This document shows, one piece after another, positions 1 through 6,871 of a DNA stretch of 15,067 nucleotides. The position numbers were made by a program, and so were the translations under genes. The DNA is from Oscillospiraceae bacterium (GTDB lineage Bacteria > Bacillota > Clostridia > Oscillospirales > Ruminococcaceae): assembly GCA_018110855.1 (NCBI GenBank), contig JAGBFZ010000120.1, forward strand, positions 1 through 15,067, read 5' to 3'. The notes under the pieces were generated by a model. It ran no database searches. It was given only the letters and a program-made list of their open reading frames with translations, and was not told the DNA's origin. Numbering within the stretch: position 1 is the stretch's first letter; the number at the start of each line of letters is the position of its first letter.

Positions 1-35
1 AGATTTTTTCATCTATGGACTTTTTCAACAAGCTG

Positions 36-74
36 AATCTCCCGCCGAATCGGTTTTCGGCGGGAGATTTTTTT
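36..74 (+). terminator. Intrinsic terminator of the upstream gene
   Basis: A perfect 14-bp stem pairs 36-49 with 56-69 around a 6-nt loop. It has a GC-rich core (CTCCCGCCG/CGGCGGGAG) and runs directly into a T-tract at 68-74. This is a textbook rho-independent terminator on the plus strand. The gene it ends lies left of the window. It separates that gene from the GH130 promoter that follows. A short T-rich stretch at 4-9 may be the tail of something earlier, but too little is visible to call it. Confidence 0.93.
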
Positions 75-86
75 ACAAAACCGCTC

Positions 87-115
87 TTGAACTTGCCAAA
101 AAATTATGCTATAAT
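87..115 (+). promoter_or_regulatory. Sigma-A promoter for the GH130-azlCD operon
   Basis: A -35 box TTGAAC (87-92) and a consensus -10 box TATAAT (110-115) are separated by 17 bp. TG at 107-108 gives an extended -10. Transcription should begin near 121-123, leaving a leader of about 45 nt before the ATG at 168. No operator or riboswitch is obvious in that leader. Confidence 0.87.
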
Positions 116-167
116 ATTCTCGTGTTATTTATTGCCCCATGCGAAATTACCTAAAAGGAGAATAGTC

Positions 168-1343
168 ATGAGCATTTTCAGCGAAAACAAAGCCCGTGCG
201 GAGGCACGCTACGAGGCTCTTATCACCCGCAAAAACCGCGTATCCGAGGCATACAACGGCATTTATGACCGTTATGAATACCCTGTTCTCACTGCAGATC
301 ATGCTCCCATTATCTGGAAATATGATCTCAACCCCGAAACAAATCCCTATTTTATGGAAAGGCTTGGCATAAATGCTGTGCTTAATTCGGGGGCAATTTT
401 CTTGAACGGTAAATATTACCTTGTGGCAAGAGTTGAGGGTAATGACAGAAAATCCTTCTTCGCTGTTGCTGAGAGCGAAAGCCCTGTTGACGGCTTCCGT
501 TTCTGGGATTTCCCCGTGCAGCTCCCCGACACCGAGCCTGAGGAGACAAACGTTTATGATATGCGTCTTACTCAGCATGAGGACGGCTGGATATACGGCG
601 TATTCTGCTCCGAAAGCAAGGACAAAACAAGCTCCGACCTTTCTGCGGCTGTGGCTCAGGCGGGCATTGTCCGCACTAAGGACCTGAAAACATGGGAGAG
701 ACTCCCCAATCTTAAATCAAAGTCCCCCCAGCAGAGAAACGTTGTTCTCCACCCCGAATTTGTCGAGGGCAAATATGCCTTCTATACCCGTCCTCAGGAC
801 GATTTCATTCAGACAGGCTCGGGCGGAGGCGTTTGCTTCGGTCTCTGCGAGGATATCACAAATCCTGTTATCTGCACCGAGGAGGTCGTTATCTCCCCAA
901 GGCAGTATCACACCATTACAGAGGTGAAAAACGGTGCGGGCGCTGTTCCCATCAAGACCCCCAAGGGCTGGATACATATCGCCCACGGTGTAAGAAACAC
1001 TGCTGCAGGTCTTCGCTACGTTATTTATGTATTTGCAACCGATCTGAATGACCCCACAAAGCTCATTGCTTCTCCCTCGGGTCTTTTCATTGCTCCCCAC
1101 GGCAGCGAAAGAGTGGGCGACGTTTCCAATGTATGCTTCACAAACGGCGCAGTTGTCAGAGAAAACGGGGACGTTTACATTTATTATGCTTCCTCGGACA
1201 CCCGTGTTCATGTTGCCGCTACTACTATTGACAAGCTTATGGATTACACCTTCAACACTCCCTCGGACCCCCTGCGTTCCGTTGACTGCGTAAAGCAGCG
1301 CTGCGAGCTTATCAGAAAAAATCTTGAGTTTTTGGGTAAATAA
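168..1343 (+). CDS. GH130 4-O-beta-D-mannosyl-D-glucose phosphorylase
   Basis: This is a predicted cytoplasmic glycoside phosphorylase of family GH130 (subfamily 1 type). It uses phosphate to split mannosyl-beta-1,4-glucose into alpha-mannose 1-phosphate and glucose, the last step of beta-mannan use after mannobiose is epimerised. The protein has 391 residues, normal for the family, and no signal peptide. The whole sequence reads as a five-bladed beta-propeller GH130 enzyme. NVYDMR places Asp131 where the proposed general acid of the family lies, and [16 protein letters not shown] and a GSGGG loop are also typical. The frame is open upstream to position 15, but that stretch covers the terminator and promoter. 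The ATG at 168 has AAAGGAG at 154-160 and is the credible start. It is first in an operon, and azlC begins inside its stop codon. The usual partners (mannanase, cellobiose 2-epimerase, sugar transporter) are absent here. The substrate call rests on overall resemblance to the Ruminococcus/Bacteroides mannosylglucose phosphorylases. Confidence 0.92.
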   Translation: MSIFSENKARAEARYEALITRKNRVSEAYNGIYDRYEYPVLTADHAPIIWKYDLNPETNPYFMERLGINAVLNSGAIFLNGKYYLVARVEGNDRKSFFAVAESESPVDGFRFWDFPVQLPDTEPEETNVYDMRLTQHEDGWIYGVFCSESKDKTSSDLSAAVAQAGIVRTKDLKTWERLPNLKSKSPQQRNVVLHPEFVEGKYAFYTRPQDDFIQTGSGGGVCFGLCEDITNPVICTEEVVISPRQYHTITEVKNGAGAVPIKTPKGWIHIAHGVRNTAAGLRYVIYVFATDLNDPTKLIASPSGLFIAPHGSERVGDVSNVCFTNGAVVRENGDVYIYYASSDTRVHVAATTIDKLMDYTFNTPSDPLRSVDCVKQRCELIRKNLEFLGK

Positions 1344-2050
1344 TGAAACAAGGATTCACTAAAGGACTTATCCACGGTATTCCCATTGCCTTAGGATATT
1401 TATCCGTATCCTTCGGCTTCGGGATAACGGCGGTGCGGGCAGGACTGTCCATAGCTGCCGCCGTGGGCATTTCCGCCTCCAATCTCACCTCTGCGGGACA
1501 GGCGGCAGGGGTGGAGATAATCGCTGCGGGCGGTACTCTTATCGAAATGGCTCTCACTCAGCTTATTATCAATCTGCGCTATTCCCTGATGGGGCTTTCC
1601 CTTTCGCAAAAGCTGGACGATTCCTTTACCGTTCCTCACAGAATGCTCGCTTCCTTCGGGATAACTGACGAGATATTCGCCGTTGCTTCTGCGCAGCCCG
1701 GGAAAATAAAGCCATGGTATATGTACGGGCTTATACTTATCTCATTCATCGGCTGGACGCTGGGAACGCTTCTCGGTGCGGCTGCAGGACAGGCTCTTCC
1801 TCCGCTGTTCACAAGCGCAATGGGCATACTTCTCTACGGAATGTTCATTGCTATCATCATTCCCCCCTCAAGGAAAAGCAAAAGCATTTTCGGAGCTGTT
1901 CTTATTGCGGCGGCTGTAAGTCTGCTGTTTAAATATGTACTTACAGGGGTAAGTGTGGGCTTTGCTATTATTATAAGCGCATCGCTGGCTGCGGCTGTTA
2001 TGGCTCTTATCGCCCCTGTAAAGGATGATGAGGAGGGGAAGGAAGAATGA
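1343..2050 (+). CDS. azlC: AzlC-family branched-chain amino acid exporter, large subunit
   Basis: This is a 235-residue polytopic membrane protein of the AzlC family. Together with AzlD it forms an exporter for branched-chain amino acids and their analogues. The N-terminal motif GIPIALGYLSVSFGFGI (12-28) is typical. Hydrophobic segments lie at about 10-30, 35-60, 62-80, 127-149, 156-175, 181-200 and 203-225, followed by an acidic cytoplasmic tail. The ATG at 1343 overlaps the TAA of the GH130 gene by one base (TAATG). Only a weak ribosome binding site precedes it, so translational coupling to the phosphorylase gene is likely. Its length is normal for the family. The actual substrate cannot be read from the sequence; Leu/Ile/Val or azaleucine is known for relatives. 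Confidence 0.93.
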   Translation: MKQGFTKGLIHGIPIALGYLSVSFGFGITAVRAGLSIAAAVGISASNLTSAGQAAGVEIIAAGGTLIEMALTQLIINLRYSLMGLSLSQKLDDSFTVPHRMLASFGITDEIFAVASAQPGKIKPWYMYGLILISFIGWTLGTLLGAAAGQALPPLFTSAMGILLYGMFIAIIIPPSRKSKSIFGAVLIAAAVSLLFKYVLTGVSVGFAIIISASLAAAVMALIAPVKDDEEGKEE

Positions 2051-2346
2051 ACATAGTCATTTATATTGCCGTTATGGCGGGAGTGACCTATCTTATCCGT
2101 ATGCTCCCCCTCACCCTTTTCAGGAAGAAAATCAAGTCACGCTTTCTGCGGAGCTTTCTGCAATATATTCCCTACACTGTGCTGAGTGCAATGACATTCC
2201 CAGCCATTTTCTACTCAACGGGAAATGTCATAACAGCGGCTGTCGGAACAATTGCAGCCCTTATAACGGCGTTTTTCGGTCTGCCGCTTATTGTGGTGGC
2301 TGTTGCTGCTGCGGGTGCTGCGCTGGCGGCGGGATTATTCATCTGA
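2047..2346 (+). CDS. azlD: AzlD-family branched-chain amino acid transport subunit
   Basis: This 99-residue integral membrane protein is the small partner of AzlC. It has four hydrophobic helices (about 2-20, 41-58, 62-79, 80-97). The family motif TYLIRMLPL (14-22) sits at the end of helix 1, followed by a basic loop. The ATG overlaps the azlC stop in an ATGA arrangement. It has its own strong Shine-Dalgarno, AGGAGG at 2031-2036. Family length is about 100 residues, so the gene is complete. Its stop codon ends one nucleotide from the stop codon of the convergent DUF4363 gene, so no terminator fits between them. Confidence 0.93.
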   Translation: MNIVIYIAVMAGVTYLIRMLPLTLFRKKIKSRFLRSFLQYIPYTVLSAMTFPAIFYSTGNVITAAVGTIAALITAFFGLPLIVVAVAAAGAALAAGLFI

Positions 2347-2347
2347 A

Positions 2348-2725
2348 TCAGAGGATATTATACCATGTTGGAAACTCCTCCTCATAGATCTGATCTATCT
2401 GATGATAGATGGACTGTATCTCCGCAATAAGCTCCTCGTTTTCGTTGGATATAAACGGGGTTATCTTTGCAATGGAGATGTTCACACTTGCCAATGCGTC
2501 ATCATGCACAAGCATGGTGACTTTTTTTTCATACTTATGCCAGTATTCGTTCAGCTCGTTGGAAAGCCGCAATGCCTCCTCGGTATCGCCGCTTTCATAC
2601 ACCCTCTGCACCTCCTGGAGTCGTGCCTTGAATTTGTCGTTCTGATCGTCAAGGATGAACAGTGAGCATATGGAATATATTAGTATTGCCGATATCAGAA
2701 CAGCGGCTATCTTAACTCTTTTCAA
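2348..2725 (-). CDS. DUF4363 membrane-anchored protein
   Basis: This protein of 125 residues has one N-terminal membrane anchor (about 5-25) after a short basic start. A largely helical, charged domain follows (about 28-118), predicted outside the membrane. It matches what I know of DUF4363, a small clostridial family of unknown function often encoded right after a DUF421 protein, as here. The start is TTG, read on the minus strand at 2725-2723, with AGGGGG nine bases upstream. It overlaps the end of the DUF421 gene by 14 nt, so the two are probably translationally coupled. No catalytic residues are apparent. It probably works with the DUF421 protein at the membrane, which is an inference from gene order. 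Confidence 0.8.
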   Translation of the reverse strand: MKRVKIAAVLISAILIYSICSLFILDDQNDKFKARLQEVQRVYESGDTEEALRLSNELNEYWHKYEKKVTMLVHDDALASVNISIAKITPFISNENEELIAEIQSIYHQIDQIYEEEFPTWYNIL

Positions 2726-3422
2726 TTACCTTTTCCCCCTTGCAGTCCTTTGAAAGCGCCTTTTTGATAATACGGTACTTGCCTGCAGTTTCGGCGGTCA
2801 TAATGAAAATATCCGTTTCATGAAGCTCGTTTTCGGAGAGTATCTTCTGAAGCCATTCCTCGCCCAGACCAAGACGCTTGAGAGAGGACTTCATTACCTT
2901 GCCGTCCTGAACCACCACCGCAGGCGGGTCGTTAGAAGCATTTTTTATATCCATATCCTCATTTGTGACGGGACGGTTCTTGAATTTTGGATATACGCTT
3001 ACCTTTCCCGTTGTCTCCACCACCGCAAACTGCACCTGCTCAAGGTCAAATACGCCCTGTGAACGTATTGCCTCCATAAGATCGTCGGTGGTGAAGCGGA
3101 GATTGTACAGCTTCTGCTGATCTACCTTTCCGTCGCTGATGATTATTACAGGCTCGCCCGAAACAATGCCGCGCATCTTTTTCGATTTCATGGACAGCCA
3201 TGACATCAGCACATCAAGGCAGACAAGGGTAAGCACGGGCATAAGTCCTGTTATTAGAGGGATACTCAGGTCCTCCACAGGCAGGGTGGCGATGTTTGAG
3301 ATAAGTATGGTTATTGCAAGCTCTGAGGGCTGCAGCTCTCCTATCTGCCTCTTTCCCATGAGACGGACGGAAAAAATCAGCACACAATACAGTATAACGG
3401 CACGGATAAATACTACTGTCAA
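2712..3422 (-). CDS. DUF421 (YetF-like) membrane protein
   Basis: This is a DUF421/YetF-family protein of unknown biochemical role. Three hydrophobic segments (about 2-20, 31-50 and 52-75) precede a soluble C-terminal domain. The hallmark RLMGKRQIGELQPSEL lies at 20-35. The YetF-type alpha/beta region contains GEPVIIISDGKV, then the LRFTTDDLMEAIRSQG stretch. I chose the TTG at 3422 because the family begins with the helix VVFIRAVILY, because AAAGG lies about 10 nt upstream, and because it gives the usual length of about 236 residues. An in-frame ATG at 3485 would add 21 residues that look like untranslated leader. It is divergent from ddh and co-transcribed with DUF4363. Some YetF relatives in Bacillus and Clostridium influence spore membranes; that role is not shown here. 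Confidence 0.88.
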   Translation of the reverse strand: MTVVFIRAVILYCVLIFSVRLMGKRQIGELQPSELAITILISNIATLPVEDLSIPLITGLMPVLTLVCLDVLMSWLSMKSKKMRGIVSGEPVIIISDGKVDQQKLYNLRFTTDDLMEAIRSQGVFDLEQVQFAVVETTGKVSVYPKFKNRPVTNEDMDIKNASNDPPAVVVQDGKVMKSSLKRLGLGEEWLQKILSENELHETDIFIMTAETAGKYRIIKKALSKDCKGEKVIEKS

Positions 3423-3479
3423 TCCGACACGACCTTTCAATGTAAATTCCCTGCTATTATGTCTCGCTGATGCTTTTTT

Positions 3480-3492
3480 ATGCATAATGCAT
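3480..3492. repeat. ATGCAT-A-ATGCAT palindromic direct repeat
   Basis: Two copies of the palindrome ATGCAT flank a single A in the 236-bp divergent region between the DUF421 start and ddh. It lies about 58 bp upstream of the DUF421 start. It could be an operator site, but it is AT-rich and short enough to arise by chance. I found no convincing minus-strand promoter for DUF421. The rest of this divergent region holds the ddh promoter and an AT-rich leader. Confidence 0.25.
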
Positions 3493-3536
3493 AGGAATAT
3501 CTCCATTATCAGGGACAAAAAAATATTCATTTTATA

Positions 3537-3565
3537 TTGACAAATGCAAAATAATCTGATATCAT
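3537..3565 (+). promoter_or_regulatory. Sigma-A promoter for ddh
   Basis: A consensus -35 TTGACA (3537-3542) is followed, after a 17-bp spacer, by TATCAT (3560-3565). TG at 3557-3558 makes an extended -10. The predicted start near 3572 gives a leader of about 87 nt before the ATG at 3659. That is too short for a lysine riboswitch, and no terminator hairpin is visible in it, so strong constitutive expression is the simplest reading. Confidence 0.85.
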
Positions 3566-3658
3566 AAAATAAGTACAGCTTGCAGGATTTATAGTTCAAA
3601 CTTGCATATTCTGCTGTCGGTGAAAAAGCAATATTTTTTTCAGGGAGATATGATATTT

Positions 3659-4642
3659 ATGATAAGAATAGGTATTTTAGGCTACGGCAACCTGGGCAGA
3701 GGCGTTGAATACGCAATAAGACAGAATGACGATATGCAGCTTGCGGCTGTTTTTACCCGCCGCGACCCCGCTTCCGTTAAGATAGTTACAGAGAACGTTC
3801 CCGTATATTCGGTGAAGGACGCTGCGGCTCATGCTTCGGAAATCGACGTTCTCATTCTCTGCGGCGGAAGCGCAAACGATCTGCCTGTGCAGACACCCGA
3901 GTTTGCAAAGCTGTTCAACGTTATCGACAGCTTTGACACCCATGCTAAGATCCCCTCTCATTTTGAGAATGTGGATAAGGCGGCTAAGGAATCGGGCAAG
4001 GTGGGAATTATCTCCATCGGCTGGGATCCCGGTCTTTTCTCACTTATGAGAATGCTCGGCAATGCTGTTCTTCCCGAGGGCGCAGACTACACCTTCTGGG
4101 GCAAGGGCGTTAGTCAGGGTCATTCCGACGCTGTAAGACGCGTTAAGGGTGTCAAGAATGCAAAGCAGTACACCATTCCTGTGGAGAGTGCACTTGAGAG
4201 AGTAAGAAAGGGTGAAAACCCCGAGCTTACCACCCGTGAAAAGCACACAAGAGAGTGCTTTGTTGTTCCCGAGGAGGGTGCTGATCTTGCTCAGATCGAG
4301 CATGATATCAAGACCATGCCCAACTACTTCTCCGACTATGACACCACCGTTCATTTTATTACCGAGGAGGAGCTCCGGAGAGATCACAGCGGCATCCCTC
4401 ATGGCGGATTCGTTATCCGCTCGGGCAAGACAGGTGATAATGGCGCAAACAGCCATGTTATGGAGTTCAGCCTGAAGCTTGATTCCAATCCCGAGTTTAC
4501 CTCAAGCGTGCTTCTCGCTTATGCAAGAGCTGCTTATCGTCTCAGCAGCGAGGGCGTTTCGGGCTGCAAGACTATTTTTGACATTCCTCCCGCATATCTT
4601 TGCAGACAGAGCGGCGAGGAGCTTAGGGCACATATGCTTTGA
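3659..4642 (+). CDS. ddh: meso-diaminopimelate D-dehydrogenase
   Basis: Catalyses NADPH-dependent reductive amination of tetrahydrodipicolinate straight to meso-diaminopimelate (EC 1.4.1.16), the one-step branch of lysine and peptidoglycan synthesis. The 327 residues match the family length. An N-terminal Rossmann motif, IGILGYGNLGRGVEYAI (4-20), is followed by the LILCGGSANDLP strand. Then come the conserved ISIGWDPGLFSLMR (118-131) and WGKGVSQGHSDAVRR (147-161), which carry substrate and cofactor contacts in known DAP dehydrogenases. ATG at 3659 is chosen over upstream starts because AGGGAGA (3642-3648) sits 10 nt before it and the product then begins directly with the nucleotide fold. The gene is monocistronic, with its own promoter and a strong terminator. 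Many clostridia use the aminotransferase (DapL) route instead, so the presence of Ddh is a useful trait. Confidence 0.96.
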   Translation: MIRIGILGYGNLGRGVEYAIRQNDDMQLAAVFTRRDPASVKIVTENVPVYSVKDAAAHASEIDVLILCGGSANDLPVQTPEFAKLFNVIDSFDTHAKIPSHFENVDKAAKESGKVGIISIGWDPGLFSLMRMLGNAVLPEGADYTFWGKGVSQGHSDAVRRVKGVKNAKQYTIPVESALERVRKGENPELTTREKHTRECFVVPEEGADLAQIEHDIKTMPNYFSDYDTTVHFITEEELRRDHSGIPHGGFVIRSGKTGDNGANSHVMEFSLKLDSNPEFTSSVLLAYARAAYRLSSEGVSGCKTIFDIPPAYLCRQSGEELRAHML

Positions 4643-4656
4643 TCAATGACTTTTTC

Positions 4657-4689
4657 GGGGGCTGCTGTGCTTAGCAGTCCCCTTTTTTT
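4657..4689 (+). terminator. Intrinsic terminator of ddh
   Basis: A 10-bp stem pairs 4657-4666 (GGGGGCTGCT) with 4673-4682, including one G-U pair, around a 6-nt loop. Seven T residues follow at 4683-4689. It lies 14 nt after the ddh stop and isolates ddh from the next promoter. Confidence 0.93.
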
Positions 4690-4743
4690 AATATTTCCGA
4701 AAAATTGCACAAAAAAACGCTTCAAAAAATTACCGCTATGCAG

Positions 4744-4772
4744 TTGAAATTTTGTAAATAATGTGGTATAAT
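4744..4772 (+). promoter_or_regulatory. Sigma-A promoter for the EAL-like/HDOD gene
   Basis: TTGAAA (4744-4749), a 17-bp spacer and a perfect TATAAT (4767-4772), with TG at 4764-4765 as an extended -10. The start is expected near 4779, leaving about 50 nt of leader before ATG 4830. Confidence 0.88.
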
Positions 4773-4829
4773 AGCTGTAAGACTATTTATACCCGTATAT
4801 TAACACAACAAAGGAGAGCAGATAGTAAT

Positions 4830-6074
4830 ATGGAGCCGTATATTGTCAAGCAAACAATAATGAATAAGGATCAGAAGGCTGTTGGCTATGAGATAATGTA
4901 CGCCGATGACCAGGTGGAGATGTGGCAGGCGGATGATACCACAGCCGCAAACGCTATCGAAACCTTCCTTTCCTCCATTGACAGCGATAATTTTATGGGC
5001 GGCAAGACCGCATATATCACCTTCACACGCAATCTCTTAGTAAAGAATATCCCCAAAATGTTCGATACCGATAAGCTGGTCATTCAGATCGAGGACAGAC
5101 TTATCACTAATCCCATGTCCCATGCACTTATTACCAAATTCAAGCAGATGGGTTACAGGATAGCAGTTATCGATTTTGAGTTTGCCCCCCGTTATTTCGG
5201 CGTGCTTGATATAGTAGACTTTATCAAGGTGAATTTCAAGAATTACAACGATCCCTCTCTTGAAAATGTCATAAGGATAGGAAGATCCTTCGGCAAGGGG
5301 ATGATCGCTTATAACATCGACTGCGCCGAGGCATACGAAAAGGCTAAGCTATACGGCTGCGTCAGCTTCCAAGGCTCATACGTTTCCGAGAAAATGCCCG
5401 CTGCGATGCAGAAATCCAAGGTTATGCAGGGCAACTTTATGATGCTCATGGTTGCTGTAAACAGGGATGAACCCGATATCGACGAGATAGAGGAAATAGT
5501 TTCACGAGATGTTTCCCTTACATATGCTCTGTTAAAGCTTGTAAATTCCGCTTATTTTGCGCTGAGAAACCGCGCGAAATCCGTTAAGCAGGCGCTTGTT
5601 ATCTTAGGTCTGGGGCAATTAAAGCAGTGGATATATCTGCTCAGCTTCAAGACTGATGACGGCTCCATGCCCGATGAGCTTATAAAGCTGTCCTTCCTGA
5701 GAGGAAGCTTCTGCGCAGAGCTGGTGGAGTTTGCGGATGATATGCCTATCTCACGCTCCGAGGCATATCTTATGGGTATGTTCTCCACTCTGGGCAAGCT
5801 TATGCAGATGCCCATTGGCGAGGTGCTGGCTCAGCTTCCCATCAGCGATGATATCAAGCTTGCTCTTACCGACCATGAGGGCAGATCGGGTATGCTCTAT
5901 GACACTGTTATCGCTTATGAAAACGCTGAGTGGTCAAAGATGAAGTCATTGGCGGAGGAGCTTGGCATCCCCAAGGAAATGATTTCCGAGAAATACTGCG
6001 AATGCGTTCAGAGCGTTAACAGCACATGGGATATGCTCATGCAGGCTACCGATTTCGGAGACGGCGAGGACTGA
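4830..6074 (+). CDS. Degenerate EAL plus HDOD signalling protein (YuxH-like)
   Basis: A 414-residue protein with an N-terminal EAL-like domain (about 4-195) and a C-terminal HDOD domain (about 200-400), the YuxH-type arrangement. EAL domains hydrolyse cyclic di-GMP; HDOD domains are HD-like scaffolds of signalling proteins. Some catalytic positions appear kept (E21 of YEIMY, N68, E88, K133). The DDFG metal motif reads D115-F-E-F, the Asp after the conserved Lys is N135, and the later AEGVE glutamate region reads YNIDCAE. I therefore infer an enzymatically weak or dead EAL domain that acts as a binder or scaffold. The HDOD part is recognisable in VSRDVSLTYALLKLVNSAYF and KSVKQALVILGLGQLKQW. 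The ATG at 4830 has AAGGAG 13 nt upstream and begins just before the EAL fold; the frame is open back to 4761, but that overlaps the -10 region. The promoter is its own, and a hairpin follows. Confidence 0.88.
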   Translation: MEPYIVKQTIMNKDQKAVGYEIMYADDQVEMWQADDTTAANAIETFLSSIDSDNFMGGKTAYITFTRNLLVKNIPKMFDTDKLVIQIEDRLITNPMSHALITKFKQMGYRIAVIDFEFAPRYFGVLDIVDFIKVNFKNYNDPSLENVIRIGRSFGKGMIAYNIDCAEAYEKAKLYGCVSFQGSYVSEKMPAAMQKSKVMQGNFMMLMVAVNRDEPDIDEIEEIVSRDVSLTYALLKLVNSAYFALRNRAKSVKQALVILGLGQLKQWIYLLSFKTDDGSMPDELIKLSFLRGSFCAELVEFADDMPISRSEAYLMGMFSTLGKLMQMPIGEVLAQLPISDDIKLALTDHEGRSGMLYDTVIAYENAEWSKMKSLAEELGIPKEMISEKYCECVQSVNSTWDMLMQATDFGDGED

Positions 6075-6109
6075 TATTCCGCCATCACCACATACAAATT
6101 CACAACCGG

Positions 6110-6150
6110 CGGGTGGCAGGCGCAATGCGCCTTTGTCACCCGATTTTGTT
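6110..6150 (+). terminator. Intercistronic hairpin, probably a partial terminator
   Basis: CGGGTG (6110-6115) pairs with CACCCG (6137-6142). The stem continues through 6116-6118 with a 2-nt bulge at 6133-6134 into a GGCGC/GCGCC tip (6119-6123/6127-6131) with an AAT triloop. The downstream T-run is interrupted (ATTTTGTT). It could end the EAL-like/HDOD transcript. However, only 25 nt separate the hairpin from the next ATG, and I see no promoter after it, so read-through or an mRNA-stabilising role is equally possible. A dispersed palindromic repeat is another option. Confidence 0.5.
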
Positions 6151-6167
6151 AGAAAAGGACTGTTTTT

Positions 6168-6818
6168 ATGGAAATTATCAAGCTTCCCCCTATGAGTAAT
6201 TTCGGGGTAAATTCCTACATTGTCACCGCCGGGAATATGAACGGCGTTCTCATTGACGCTCCCTATGGCGGTGAGAGCATTATTAACACGCTGATGGAAA
6301 AGGGCATTGAGCTGAAAAAGATACTTCTCACCCACGGTCACTGCGACCACATTGCTGCGGCGGCAAGAATTGCAAAGGAAACGGGTGCGAAGATATACAT
6401 TCACAAATTCGACGAGGACAAGCTGCACAACGACCGAACCAATCTGACGCAGTTCTTTTCTCTCCCACCCATTGATCCTGTGGAAAATGCTGTTGCTGTC
6501 AGCGATGGTGAGGTCATCACGCAGGATGAGCTGGAATTTGAGGTCCTCCACACTCCCGGTCACACAAGCGGCTCTGTATGCTATCTTCTCGGGGACAATA
6601 TGTTCAGCGGAGACACACTTTTTAACGGCAGCATGGGAAGGACCGATATGGCAGACGGCAATGATGATGTTATGAGCGACACTCTCAGAATGCTTTACGA
6701 ATTTGACAGGAATACAAATTACACCGTTTATCCCGGGCATGGGGCTTCTACGACTATGGTTGAGGAGAGACAGCATAATCCCTATCTCAGATATGCGGCG
6801 GGGCTGAGGACGAGGTAA
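6168..6818 (+). CDS. Metallo-beta-lactamase-fold hydrolase, glyoxalase II-like
   Basis: This 216-residue cytoplasmic protein of the MBL superfamily is close in layout to the small YcbL/GloB-type hydrolases that act on thioesters such as hydroxyacyl-thiol conjugates. The metal ligands are all visible: HGHCDH at 56-61, H132 in HTPGHTSGS, D149 in FSGDTLF and H191 in YPGHG. That supports an intact binuclear metal site. The substrate cannot be fixed from the sequence, and the long C-terminal helical domain of true glyoxalase II is missing. ATG 6168 follows AAAAGGA (6153-6159) with 8-nt spacing. It opens a co-directional group running to rlmD, with no clear promoter of its own apart from read-through past the preceding hairpin. 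Confidence 0.9.
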   Translation: MEIIKLPPMSNFGVNSYIVTAGNMNGVLIDAPYGGESIINTLMEKGIELKKILLTHGHCDHIAAAARIAKETGAKIYIHKFDEDKLHNDRTNLTQFFSLPPIDPVENAVAVSDGEVITQDELEFEVLHTPGHTSGSVCYLLGDNMFSGDTLFNGSMGRTDMADGNDDVMSDTLRMLYEFDRNTNYTVYPGHGASTTMVEERQHNPYLRYAAGLRTR

Positions 6819-6871
6819 TCCCCCCCCGAAACCGCCGAGCGTTTACGGGCAAACGGCAAAGGAGACAGCAT

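Noticed and set aside
15..167. N-terminal extension of the GH130 gene by 51 residues
   Set aside because: The extension would be encoded by the upstream terminator hairpin and the promoter. The ATG at 168 has a proper ribosome binding site and gives the family length.
717..1211. 164-residue open frame on the minus strand inside GH130
   Set aside because: It lies wholly within a confident enzyme gene, with no start signal or recognisable product.
3423..3536. Minus-strand promoter for DUF421
   Set aside because: Several TTGTCC/TTGCAT and TATAAA-like boxes occur, but none has 16-18 bp spacing, so I could not support a specific site.
3572..3658. Lysine riboswitch or leader attenuator before ddh
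   Set aside because: The leader is only about 87 nt, AT-rich and without a terminator-like stem, too short for the lysine aptamer.
5946..6776. 276-residue open frame on the minus strand across the MBL gene
   Set aside because: It is antisense to two well-supported genes, has no ribosome binding site and matches no family. It is a codon-composition shadow.
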